Assembly: GCA_023678885.1 (NCBI GenBank)
Contig: CM042985.1
Coordinates: forward strand, 8,978,985 to 9,042,984
Direction of reading: 5' to 3'
From: Pogostemon cablin
Taxonomy: Eukaryota > Streptophyta > Magnoliopsida > Lamiales > Lamiaceae
Length of the DNA: 64,000 nucleotides
Shown here: one piece after another, positions 25,671 through 37,395 of the stretch
Numbering within the stretch: the first letter of the stretch is position 1
Layout of the letters: each line of letters begins with the position of its first letter
Translations under genes and position numbers: made by a program
The notes under the pieces: model-generated
The model's database searches: none
The model's input: only the letters and a program-made list of their open reading frames with translations
Told to the model about the DNA's origin: nothing

Positions 25671-26309
25671 TTTTGAAACAATTAGATCCGATGGAGTAGC
25701 CCACCACCACTTACTCATGAATTCAATTTCGTAAGCATTCTTCCTACTAGAATCTTCAGTATCACCGAACGGGAGTGCTCTGAGGTAAAGTTTTTTTTTC
25801 TTAAAAGAGTTGGAATCTGATATCGTATTTCGGTTGATATAAGGAAATCTTTGCCTTTTTGGTTCACTCATTGGTGTAATTCTGTTCGTAATTGTGGTTA
25901 GATGTATTGAATTGATGTTTGGATTTGCCTTTCATGATTTTTGGTTCTCCACCCGCTTGAATCCAAAGATGTTTGTGGATGTTTACTTGGTTGAATTGTC
26001 AATTTCTGTATTGATTAAAGTTTCGTTGAGATAATTTCTTTTCATGAATGCATGTCCCACTCTCACTGTAGATTCTCTATGTGTGCAAGTGTTAATCAAT
26101 ACAATGATATTTACTCAAAAATGAGTACAAGTATCCTTAGTTAATCTTGTTGCTTTTGATGCCATTTCCTAGATTAAACTAGAAGATGGAAATGTAAATA
26201 CACTTATAGGTTTTTCTCTTAACACTTGCGCTTAGACATTTGCCATGGATGTGGTTTCTGATTTGGAAATTTGTGAATCCAGAAATGCCTACCATATTAT
26301 AATATAAAT

Positions 26310-27090
26310 ATGGCGAGAAGCTTTATTCGGGGCTTGTGTCAACAATGACATTCCATCTTTAAACGATGTCCAAAGATATAAAGGCTGCCCATGGTGGTTC
26401 ATTCCTCGAGGAGCTTAATTGTAAATGGAGTGATCACAATAAAACTCTGCAGATGATATACTAGATATTCTAATGTACATGGACAGAACTTTCATTCCTA
26501 GCACTCACAAAACTCCTGTTCACGAGCTTGGGCTAAATTTTTGGAGGGATAATGTTGTCGACTCTAACAGAATCCAAGCTAAGCTGCTGAACACACTTCT
26601 TGAACTGATGTTAAGAGAACGCACCGGTGAAGTTATTAATGGAGGGCTGATGAGAAATATAATCAAGATGTTGATGGATTTGGGACATTCAGTCTACCAA
26701 GAAGATTATGAGAAACAATTTCTTAGCATTTCAGCAAATTTCTACATAGCAGAATCTCAGGAATTTATTGAGTGCAGTGATTGTGGGGGCTACTTGAGGA
26801 AAGCTGAAATACGTTTGAATGAAGAAAAAGACGGGGTATCATACTACTTGGATATTTAAAGTGAATCGAAGATAACTAATGTTGTAGAGAAAGAAATGAT
26901 AGCCAACCACATCCTAAGATTAGTTCATATGGAGAATTCAGGACTGGTGAAGATGCTTCTTGATGTAAATTTGAGGACTTGGGCCTAATGTACAATTATT
27001 CCATCGGGTCCAAAATGGTATTTTGACGATCAGTGATGTAATGACATCTCACATCAGAGATACAGGTAATCAGCTAGTTATGGATAGATT
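26310..27090 (+). pseudogene. Cullin-3 (CUL3) N-terminal fragment
   Basis: The sequence matches the plant CUL3 N-terminal cullin repeats without introns. Blocks are FLEELNCKWSDHNKTLQMI (about 26400-26455), MYMDRTFIPSTHKTPVHELG (from 26473), RERTGEVINGGLMRNIIKML, GHSVYQEDYEKQFL and ESQEFIECSDCGGYLRKAE. After TAA at 26857-26859 homology continues with KITNVVEKEMIANHILRLV and MENSGLVKMLLDV. An open stretch of 128 codons survives at 26473-26856. Flanking parts have stops and frame changes, and the fragment ends before the cullin homology domain and the neddylation site. Intact CUL3 is the scaffold of BTB-type E3 ubiquitin ligases; this copy cannot form one. Confidence 0.88.
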
Positions 27091-27684
27091 AATTTAAAGA
27101 GGGGTGATATTGTGAATTAGAACGACTTCAAGCTATGGAATTGCTTTTTGCTATTTATATTTTGGCATTGCCCAAGTCTCAAGACAGTGTCTTGAGTTTT
27201 TGTGTTCTGATGAAGCATTTTAGTGAATTTATGGATATAATATTGTTGTTGTGCAAATGACTTGCTTGGTCATTCAATCATTCTGCATTTTGTTAGGAAT
27301 TATAGGATTTAAGACCAGCTAAAACGCCTTCTTCTTGGTTTTTGTGGAAATCTCATTAGTTCTGCATTGATTCTTTCCTCCTGAAAGTTCTTAATTTGCA
27401 ACTAATGATGTGATGATTGCAGGTACACAAATTTTGGCTGAGAAAAAGTCCTAAAATGGTGTTTTTAAAATGCTGCGGAATGATGTTACAAGATTCTTTA
27501 TTGGAACTACGCACTACTCTTCTTGTAGCCGCTGTCTTTTTCTTTAGACTTGAGTCGCGTACTAGTGTAGTGTAGTGTTTGATTTAGATTGTTTGCATTA
27601 TCGTGGTTTGTGCTAAAACATTTATTCTTTAGACTTTTAGTTTACTTAATTGTATTAGTTTAGTTTTGAAAATTTTGTTTATAT

Positions 27685-28300
27685 ATTACTCAATTGTTCA
27701 ACATCTTTTAAGTTACTTTTTCTATTAATTGGGTTACTCTTTATAATAAATTGAGTTACTATAAATAAGCTTTTGGATTACTCTTAATGTTAATTTATTT
27801 ATTTTTTTTAAGGTTACTCTTTTTTATTAATTAAGTTATACTATTTATAATGATTTGGGTTACTATGAACTAGTAATTACCCTTTGTTGTTTTGTTTATA
27901 TTTTATATTATGTTTGGTCAAAAAGATTACTGTTTATATGAATTGAGTTACTCTTCATAATGAATTGAGTTACTTTTTGATTTGATACTCAAATTTTCTG
28001 AAAATTAAGTCATGCAATATGAATTCGTATATTATAATAAAATGTATACAATTCGTAACTTTATACATATCACTTCGTAGAAATAAATAGATTACTCTTT
28101 GGAATTAATTGAGTTACTCTTTATAATGAATGAATTGGGTAACAAACAATGAATTGGGTTACCTGTGATTTGGGACTAGATTTAAAAAAAAAAAACGAAG
28201 TCATGTATTGTGTGTATATAATTTGTAAATTAATAGATCATTTTTAGTGGGGTATGTTAAGTAATTGGGGTACGTTTAGTAAAATTGGGGTACGAAATAC
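27685..28300. repeat. Degenerate GAGTTACTCTTTATAAT repeat
   Basis: About ten imperfect units built on ATTGRGTTACTCTTTATAAT occur between 27720 and 28165, with some spacing variation. No gene is seen. It looks like an old expanded tandem repeat. Confidence 0.6.
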
Positions 28301-28507
28301 AGGGGATTGCTTGGGTCATCTATTACCCATATTAGTCACCTGCTGTAGCCGGTCTCCAATTTAATTTTTAAAATCGAAATTTTGTTAAAGAAAAATAAGT
28401 GTCATCGTCCTGTCTTGTGTTCAGGCAAGCTTTCTTACACAAAATATGGCAAATTTGGATACCACTAAATACTTGTCTGTTGCTCTTCAAAAAACGAATT
28501 CTTAGTA

Positions 28508-29061
28508 TTTTCCAACTAGGCATGGCAATGGGGCGGATCGGGCCGGGTACCTAGGTGGCCCGTCCCGCCCCGTGCCCCTTTTTCCCCGCCCCGCCCCGCC
28601 CCGTGCCCCGGTACGGGTCGGCTATTGAGGACCCGTGCCCGTCCCTATGCGGAGCGGCTCCGTCCCGCTCCGCCCCGTTTATTTTTTTTTAAAATTATAA
28701 TAAATTCAAATAGAAAATTTTAAATTAAAATAATTAAACTTTATTTTCATTTTTAAAATTATTTTATTACATTATATATTCAATGATATATACTATAATA
28801 TTGTAATAAAATATTTTGTAATAGTTATATATAATTCCTATATATGATTTTTTTATTTAAGTTAAATAAAAATGTATGTATAATATTTAATATAAATTAA
28901 TAAATTATATTATATAATAAATATTTTAAATAAAAAATTTTATATTTTAGGGGCGGGGCGGGCCGGGGCGAGGCTAGGACCCAGATCCGACCTGGCCCGT
29001 ACACGGGGCGGGGCGGACCCGCCCCATTCTCTGTGCGGGGCGGGGCGGATTAATTTTCCAA
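28508..29061. mobile_element. GC-ended hAT-like element
   Basis: A very GC-rich left arm (28517-28680, CCCCGCCCCG-type) and a matching inverted right arm (28950-29050, GGGGCGGGGCGG-type) enclose an AT-rich core. TTTTCCAA occurs at 28508-28515 and 29054-29061 and could be an 8-bp target duplication. Internal GGCAATGGGGCGG and ACCCGCCCCATT are the usual inverted ends of this family, but the extreme right tip does not pair with the left tip. It lies about 360 bp upstream of the ACR9 start codon. Confidence 0.6.
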
Positions 29062-29419
29062 GGCTCGACAGCCAACGTTGGGTTCCACTTGTTGATGTCG
29101 AATGGGAAGGAGCATTTGCAGATTGTCTGTGAGAGAAAAAAATGGGTTTTTGGGAACGAACAAGTGATGGAGGAAAATCAATGCTAACCTCTTTCTTCGG
29201 TAACCAATAATCTAAGGCTAAGATTGAAAAAGGTTTATCTAACTGCTGTTAAATGACGACAACAGAAAAAGATGTCGAAAAATCCAGAAAAGAGATTGCT
29301 ACTGTAAATTGCACCTGTGACCACATTAACCCCACCCCAATTTCTTTCACTTCCAATTTCCTCTCTCTCTCCTCGCGGTTAGAGGGTTTACGTATCTGCA
29401 ACCAGGGGTGCGATGTGAT

Positions 29420-32400
29420 ATGGGGGTGACGAGCGACGACGCCGTATTGATCGAGAAAGGGAAGAAACCGGGTGAGCCGTTCGTCATAACGGTGAACCGT
29501 AAGGACAAGACTGGATTGGGCTGTGATATTTGTTATGCAATTCTCGAATTCGGCCTCTATATCACCAGAGGAGGTCCGATTTCCTTGCCGTATCTCTTTT
29601 TATTCTCTTTGTGCCATTACTGGATATCAATTTCCTGCTTTATGAAATTCACTTTCACCTTAATTTGTTTTCTCTGTGAAATTGGGGTTGATTTTGGACT
29701 GGTACAAGTTACTTTGTTCAAGTTTCATTGGCAATTCTTTTATGTTTTAGAAGACTAATATTAGTTAGCTTCTTTTTTGTGATTTCTACGGTATGGCCTT
29801 CTATTCTGTTTCTGCATTTACTGGCTGATATGAGGGGTTCACTGGCATAGTATAGCATTTTGTTACTGCACTTGAAACTACATGGCGATTGTATTGTGAT
29901 TAATTGAATGAGGAAGAAGATTATTAGGAACTTATATTGTCTGAACTCCACCATTAATGGACATGAATTATTTTACTCACCTGTTCTCAAGTGGGAAACA
30001 AAATTTGAAAAGGGCTTACTATTAAACTCTGCTCGTAAACCATTTTAGTTTTGCAATGTCCATCATAGTGGAGTTCTTGTGTTAACTGGCTCACAATATT
30101 ATAAATATCTCATCAAGTCTTTGCTTTTCAATGTTTTTATCTTCCCTTTTTAGATTCTAATTAGTCATTTCATAAAACTTATTGCTTTATCCTTGTTGTC
30201 TTTTCGGTAACTGATTATCTCTTTCAGTTTTTTGTTGGAGGTTGTCTACTAATTATACTCGGTGGTTTCAGATGTTTCAACTGATGGCGTATGGTGTTAT
30301 GTAATATTATGGGTTGTTCCTCATTCTAGCTCACATGTCGTGAGATGGATGAATTTGAAACAGCGCCTTCTTTCTATTTGCCCACCCACCATACCATTCT
30401 ACTTAAACCAGCCAACCCCTCATGCCTCGTTTTCTCCTGTTTACTTGTTAAAATTCTGTAGCATGGATCGGAAGGGTCTGTTACATGGTAAGAAAAAAAA
30501 TGCTCCTATTGTTTTGTTGTTCAATCAAATTTTATATGCTGGAATAGTGACACTCCTATATGTTTCTCAGATGTGACTCAAGTCCTTGATGAGCTTGAGC
30601 ATACAATTCAGAGAGTAAAAGTGTCAACGACCCCTGATGATCGTGTTCTGGACCTTTTCTTCATAAAAGATAGCTTGTAAGGTTTCCATTTGTATAAGAA
30701 TCATTAGAGTTGTGAGATCGCATTGCATCTTTGATCCCCTCTGACTAATGTTTAACGCTCATATGCCTATTTATTCTATACCTACTCTGCCACTTGAAAA
30801 AAAATCAATATCACTTGCTTCTTGTCATGTGTGGGTAAAATCATGGATGTAATTTTTTAATTTCTTTAATTTCCGCAAATTTGAACAGAAGAATATATTC
30901 TATATTTTTGGACTACTTAGATTGCCACACATCATTTTGGATGATTGGACAGAAAATCAGTTTCATGAACCTCTGTTGCTGTTTTCTTGAAGTTGTAATG
31001 GCTTATGGTTCCATATTTTCATTCCAGAAGAGGATTTTCCATTGATGAATATGTTGAGTAGTATCTTTTTCTATTTCTCATTTGTTATATCATACTATTC
31101 AAGTCTTGTTTTTGTTTCTCTTTTTATCTGTTTCAACTTATTCTTTTTGAAATTTGAGGTGTGATGAGATCTCATACTTAATAATTAAGTTCGATGATAT
31201 CTCTTTGCGTTGGCTTCATTATTTTGTACTTTCTGTTAATACTGCTCAAACTGAATCAAAGAAACATGTGAGCCATCTGATGTGATAACCTGTATTCCCT
31301 CTACTGAAAAAACAACAGGTACTCCTGAGTGAAGTTCAATTTTTTTTTAACAGAATTAAGCACTGTTTTATGTTCTTAACTTTCAACTACTTTAACACAG
31401 TATCCTCCACCATTGATACACTTTTGATTTACGTTGTTTCTGCCATGAAGAAGATATACACTTCACAATTTATAATCTGTATGATTCGTTCTGGTCTGCT
31501 ATTGATAGTGACTTGATATGACTTTCTCTGGCAGGGAGCTTTTACACACAAAGGAAAGACAAGATGAACTGCATGAGCGTTTGTACACTGTTCTAGGTGA
31601 ACCATGTATAAGCTGCGAACTTCAGTTAGCAGGGTCTCAGTATGATAACCTTCAGAGCACTTCTTCTTTGTCTCCCGTTGCTGAGGATTATTTAGATCCA
31701 CATTGTCAGACAATGAAACTCATTCACAGATTCTTAGCTCAGATGTCAAGATGCTGAAAAGGGCTAGTGTGAAAACTGACAATTCCTTGAGCCCAGTTCA
31801 CACTTTACTTCAGATCAACTGTGTTGATCACAAGGGTCTTCTCTATGATGTCATGCGTACATTGAAAGACTGCAGCATTCAGGTAAAAGCTATGTGTCCT
31901 TTCTGATGATCGATATGTTCTTTCTATATTGCATGCTTTGTTTGTCAACTTGGGGGGTGAAAATTAACTATATAATGCTTACTATGATTTGTTTACTATA
32001 GCTCAATATTTTTTTACTGAAATTTGATTTTGTTCAGAAATACTTTTTCATGTTACATCTTTGATTACCCAACTTGGATTTTTCAAAAAAAAAAAAAAAA
32101 AAAAAGAACTGCAATTGAATTATAACTGTAAGATGATTACACCTCTTGTTCAGGAGATCATTTCTTCGCCTCAATATTTGTGAGTGAAGAACGCAATTGC
32201 TTCTTTACTTTTACCCATATGGCTAGAGTAGTCCTTTTGACGAAGAAATTTAATTTATACTCCCTCCGTCCCTCATAGTTATGCATGTGTATGTGGACAT
32301 GTTGACTTGAATATAATGTAAAAAAAAGTAGGGGTAATTTGGGTAATTCAAAGTGATAGTGAATAAAGTTGTTGGGTTTGGTTAATAAAGTGTAAAAAGT

Positions 32401-33329
32401 AGTAGGCATTTTTGTGATATTGTGAAGATGTTAATATAGTGTGGTGCTACTGTTAATGGAAAGGTGTAAAAATAGTGGGAGGGATGAAAATGGAAAGTGT
32501 GCTAAAATACTATGAATGAAGGGAGTATATTTTATCTTTGATGAGTAATTTGTTCAGGTTTACTCTGAAGAGTCTGAACAGTAACTGCTATTGCTATTGC
32601 TATTGCTAAGTTCTTTTTTGTCTATGCTTGAACATAGAACTTAAACAATTTTAGTTATCCGTCATTATTTTGTAGTGAAGAAAAATGCATGAAGCTTATA
32701 TTTTTCTGACAATTTCCCTGTTTTTCTTTTTCCTTTCTTAGATAGCATATGGTCGCTTTTTGCCCATAAATAACGCTTGCCGAGAACTAGACCTATTCAT
32801 TCAGCATAAAGATGGGAAAAAGATAGTGGATCCTGAAAAGCAAGAAGCTATCTGCTCACGTTTGAAACTGGAATTGCTTCATCCCTTGCGTGTTGTAATT
32901 ATAAATCGTGGTCCAGACACTGAGCTTGTTGTAGCTAATCCAACAGAGCTCTCTGGTAGGGGAAGACCACGTGTTTTCTACGACGTAACTCTCGCCCTAA
33001 AGTGTCTTGTAATATGTGTCTTTTTGGTAAGTTTTTTCACATAATTTAACATTCTAATATTTTTGTAAGAAGGAACAGTTTTGCATTTTCTCCAAGATGA
33101 TCTAGAAAAGAAATGAACTGTTGAAATGTTTCTCAAGGGATAGATTTGTTCTAAAAACTGGTAGTTTTCTTTTGGTTTGCAGGCTGAGATTGGGAGGCAT
33201 TCAGCATCAGACCATGAATGGGAAGTGTATCGATTCCTTTTAGATGAAAACTGTAATTTTCAGTTGTCGAGTGTGGTGGTTAGGAATCAGATCGTGGACA
33301 AGGTCAGAAGAATACTGATGGGATGGTGA
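29420..33329 (+). CDS. ACR9: ACT-domain repeat protein ACR9-like, frameshifted in exon 4
   Basis: Six exons: 29420-29573, 30272-30487, 30571-30676, 31535-31882, 32742-33026 and 33183-33329, about 418 codons. The start MGVTSDDAVLI aligns with the family start; an upstream GTG in frame is not needed. ACT-domain blocks include PDKTGLGCD-type DKTGLGCDICYAILEFGLYI, DRKGLLHDVTQVLDELE, DHKGLLYDVMRTLKDCSIQ and the C-terminal NRGPDTELVVANPTELSGRG, then AEIGRHSASDHEWEVYRFLL and the terminal LMGW. ACR proteins are plant ACT-repeat proteins thought to sense amino acids. Between YLDPH and SDNETHS (about 31697-31704) the frame shifts by a missing base, so exon 4 cannot be read through. The rest is intact with good splice sites. 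Either the allele is newly inactivated, a sequencing error is present, or an unseen splice avoids it. Confidence 0.9.
32260..32525. mobile_element. Stowaway-like MITE in ACR9 intron 4
   Basis: The ends CTCCCTCCGTCCCTCATA and TATGAATGAAGGGAG are imperfect inverted repeats flanked by TA. The insertion is intronic and does not touch the splice sites. Confidence 0.88.
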
Positions 33330-33888
33330 GCTTCTTTGGTAAGTCGATCTCTTCAGTTGTATAAAAGATGACAAAACCCTCCAGCTCTCGATGTAGGTCG
33401 GGGAAAGATGACCTTTTATTGTACAGTTTTTCCGGTTAGACCATGCTGAGCATAGTTCTAATTTGTAGCCACATTGTGTGTAATTTTCGTTTTATCACGA
33501 TGCTCGTGCTCTAGATAATTGTTTTTGATTTGGTGAGAAGAATCTGAACAACTAATTCTAGTTATGCATATAATCATACCCTGTCTGGTAAACTAATGAG
33601 TCCAATGCAAATTAATCACTGCCTTCCTCACTCTTGGATCAATTGACACTTTTTATTTTCACGGAGATTAAGAAAATGTAATTTATTGACTTTTCAATGT
33701 TGTAATTGTCCATTTGTGTTATTTAAGAATAGTGATTAAACTTTGTTTCAACTTTTTAAGGTAGGATTCTATAATTGTATAGTAATTTTTTTTGACTTTA
33801 GGAAATATGTGAACATTGTGGACAACTCAAAAAAAAAAAAAATATATATCAACTTCTTTGAAATTGAAACGGAGCGAGTGGTAAGTGG
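33330..33888. other. Downstream region of ACR9
   Basis: T-rich 3' flank of ACR9 between its stop codon and the start of the ADF duplication. No separate gene is seen. Confidence 0.55.
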
Positions 33889-34393
33889 CAATCAATATGA
33901 TTTCTTGCTAGTGGAAATTGGAATTAGATTTTACCAATATTAGGTTGATCCAGTCTTCCACACCCTAAAATAGAAAATACAAAAATCTACCGAACATCTA
34001 GATGCAGAAATAATTTCCCAAAAATATTTTATTTCATCCCTTGAAAAAACCATAAACATGCAATTAAACGTTGACATTACATTTAAATATGCCACCAAAG
34101 AAGATAGAACAAGAGTTTTGAAATTAGGAGGCGGCAAAATGCGAGAATTCAAGAATACAGAAACCAATCCAATGATGGTTATCCAGCCCACGCAATTCAG
34201 AAAATAAATTCCACACCAGACTAAAAACCACAGCAGTTGTGACTTCTACATCAAGATATGATGACTACAAAATAAAATTTAATAACTCCAACAGACCAAT
34301 TATCAAACCTTATCGGCACAGTTTCCACAAACTATTAACATTTCCCTAGAGTAAGCAATAGCTTTATATCTTCAATGCATCTCTAGGACGTAA

Positions 34394-36164
34394 CTAGTTT
34401 GCGCGGCTTTTGAAAACATCAAGACCCATCTCGGTGGGATCGGTTGCTTGAAGCTCCACCTGAATTCCATCTAATTCCCTCTTGAACCTGTCCTTTGAGC
34501 TCGCGTAGATCATTTTGCTTCTCACTCTCGCAGTGTCGGGGGACCTTACAAGGCACACACAGTTAGGTGGGAGGGGGAGAGAGGGGGAATGAAGAGTTTG
34601 TAAACCAACAGAGTTAGTAGCTTACCATGCAATGAAGAAAATCCTGCTCTTTGGGACGTTCTCTTCGGTGAAAAAGTCGAAGTCATAAACTGCATATCTG
34701 CACTCATCAGCAGGAAGGCCTGCAGTGAAGTCATCGTAAGTTTCGGTTGGTTCTCCCAACTTTTCTACGATTACCTGTTTTTGTGTCTCCTCAATCTTAA
34801 AGATTATGAAGCGGTGTGTACGCTTTGTTTTCAACTCCATGAACTTCAACTTGCAATCATCGTGCACTGCCATTCCTGACGCTGAATTAGCCTGTAAACA
34901 CGACACATGTCAAAACTATACATAATGAGAGCATCGGAGTTGTTGGAATGAGTTTTAACCAATTTTACATATATATTGCCAATTTATATAATAAAAAGTT
35001 GCACACACACTTTACAAACAAGGTAATACTATTAAACACTGGTTACGCTAATTGCGTAAGAATGGATGCAAACAAAGGCTAAAACAAGAACTAAACTGCA
35101 ATAACCAAGTTCCCAAGAGTCGTGATAAAGAACATTCCTATATTTTGAAAGATGAATATAGTGTGTGGAGTGACAAAAAATAGATATGGTCACATACTGT
35201 TCAAGAACGAGAAATAATCCCAGATACAAAAAGAGCTGCAATAACAGAATTATGCACAAGAGGAAGATAAACAGTCAGTTGGGAATAAGGTGGTTGTGTA
35301 TCAGGTTCTCCGAGGGTGGCACCTGAACTTTTACGCAATTCAGCCTTAATGCTGATCAATGTTTTGAAATTAACTCGGATAGGGAATGATACATCTCTAA
35401 GATTACATTCATGTCATACTCAATGTGACCCCAAAAATTGATGACATTGTGGGTACTAGTCATAATAATCATGATGAGATAAGTTCATGTAAAATTCATG
35501 ATCTTAAGTAGTATATACCCATTTGCTTGGATGTTAGTAAAAACGCTAAAAAGGGCCATCCTCACACCAAAGATCTGAGAGGATTCAAACATAAAAAGAG
35601 TATAGAGATCACTAAAAATTCCTTAAAGATTCAGGTGCACTTGTCTATGAACTTGATAATAAAAGTCTGAATTGGCTTAATGACTTAGTTGCCCACTTGC
35701 CCATCACCAGAGGAAGCATATTGCTTTCAAAACAGCTAATTCAACCCCAAAACCACACCGAGATGAAATCCTCCAAACAACCAATCAAGACCCACAGATC
35801 AAATCATAGCTAATCAACTGAATCGAAATAAACTTTAGCTAAAATATGCCACAGAAATGATCACGAATAGCATAATAACCTGAAGAAAAGTATCAAACAG
35901 CAAGCAAATCCAAGATCGACACATATAAACTCTAATCAAAGCAAAGCTTGAAATCAAACTACTAAAAATCACGCTAAATCAGATCTAATAAACTCGAGCA
36001 AAATATACAGAAAACATATATATGTATAATCGAATCAAACAGAGCAGCCAACAGAACTACAGCTAGTCGACTTCGGAGGTTAAGATCGTCCAAGCAACAC
36101 AAGAATTGCACAAAAAACAGAAAGAAAAAAGATTGATAGAGTAGAAGAAGAAAAGCGTTACCAT
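34394..36164 (-). CDS. ADF: Actin-depolymerizing factor, copy A
   Basis: Exons on the minus strand are 36164-36162 (ATG only), 34891-34626 and 34544-34394, giving 139 residues, the usual ADF length. A first exon holding only the start codon and a long first intron (1270 bp) is the classic plant ADF structure. The product starts MANSASGMAVHDDCKLKF with the conserved Ser6, a known regulatory phosphorylation site. It carries LPADECRYAVYDFDF and the actin-binding long helix RSKMIYASSKDRFKRELDG. ADFs bind actin and sever or depolymerize filaments in the cytoplasm. It is convergent with ACR9. Residue 37 is Thr where copy B and most relatives I know have Lys. The acceptor before exon 3 is TTGTAAG, weaker than the TTCTAAG of copy B. 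Confidence 0.95.
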
Positions 36165-36379
36165 GGTAGGGAGGATTGATCGGAGAAGACGAAAGGGATA
36201 TTTAGAGAGAATCTGAAAAGGAGAGAACTTAGGGCTGAAGAGAGAAGGAGTGTGCGCTTTTCTTTGTGGATGGAATTGAGACCAGACCGGGATACTTTCT
36301 TGGCAGACAATATAAAGGCAGCTGTGCTTTTATTTTCTAATTACTTTTATTTATTATTATTATTTTTTTTTTTTTATTA

Positions 36380-36524
36380 CTTCATTCATCCAAAAATAAA
36401 TTTCACCGTTACCGTTACTGTTAAACATATGAGTTTACAAAAATTTGCTTTATAATTAACTTTATTAGGGTAATGTTTAGGAAATAAATAAATTAAAAGT
36501 ATATTATGTATGTGCCGTGGGAGT
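36380..36524. mobile_element. Stowaway-like MITE remnant upstream of ADF copy A
   Basis: The left end CTTCATTCATCC after TTA and the right end GCCGTGGGAGTG are decayed Stowaway-like ends. The interior AACTTTATTAGGGTAATGT matches the counterpart upstream of copy B, so the MITE predates the duplication. Confidence 0.55.
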
Positions 36525-37395
36525 GTATGATACCGACGAATTTGCCCCGGGTGCCCTCATGGGGACACGAGAATTTAATATTAGAAATTCTTGTGTTCCT
36601 GAGTACACATAGTTTAATTTGGGAAGAATAGTATTTTTATTATTAAAACAATTTTCTAAAGGTGAAGCTTCCCATTCTTTCAAATTATTGCATTTAAAAG
36701 AATTTCAAGTTCTTCTCATCATTATCGAGTTAATCTAATAACCAATATTGTTTATGCAAACATAAGCACATAAGCATGAACTCGAGCGTGGAATTGGTTG
36801 GATGGTGCATCATATAAAAATTAGTCATTTCTTGCTATTGTACATGGAATTAGATTTTATCAATATAATTTCTTGCTAGTGGAAATGGAATTAGATTTTA
36901 CCAATATTAGGTTGATCCAGTCTTCCATACCCTAAAATAGAAAATACAATAATCTACCCTAATATAGAAAATACAATAATCTACCAAACATCGTAGTGGT
37001 GCAATATGGAGTATTTGGCACGCCTGAATGCAGAAATAATTTCCCAAAAATATTTCATTTCTTCCCTTCCCTTGAAAAAACCATAAATAAATATAAATAT
37101 GCCACCAAAGAAAATAGAACAAGAGTTTTGAAATTAAGAGGCGGCAAATTCAAGAATACAGAAACCAATCCAGTGATGGTTATCCAGCCCATGCAATTCA
37201 GAAAATAAGTTCCACACCAGACTAAAAACCACAGCAGTTGTGACTTCTACATCAAGATATGATGACTACAAAATAAAATTTAATAACTCCAACAGACCAA
37301 TTATCATAGCTCATCGGCGCAGTTTCCACAAACTATTAACATTTCTCTAGAGTAGAGCAATAGCTTTATATCTTCAATGCATCTCTAGGACGTAA

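Larger units (their letters stand above)
33890..36850. repeat. Tandem segmental duplication, unit A (ADF gene)
   Basis: The unit starts near TTTCTTGCTAGTGGAAATTGG and ends near GGAATTGGTTGGATGGTGCA. The same order of ADF gene, upstream MITE and tail is repeated in 36860-40290. It contains gene copy A. Confidence 0.85.

Noticed and set aside
34546..34734. Additional small minus-strand genes around the ADF exons (also 37396-37734 read as one frame)
   Set aside because: They are read-throughs of ADF exon 3 or exon 2 into introns, or shadow frames of those exons.
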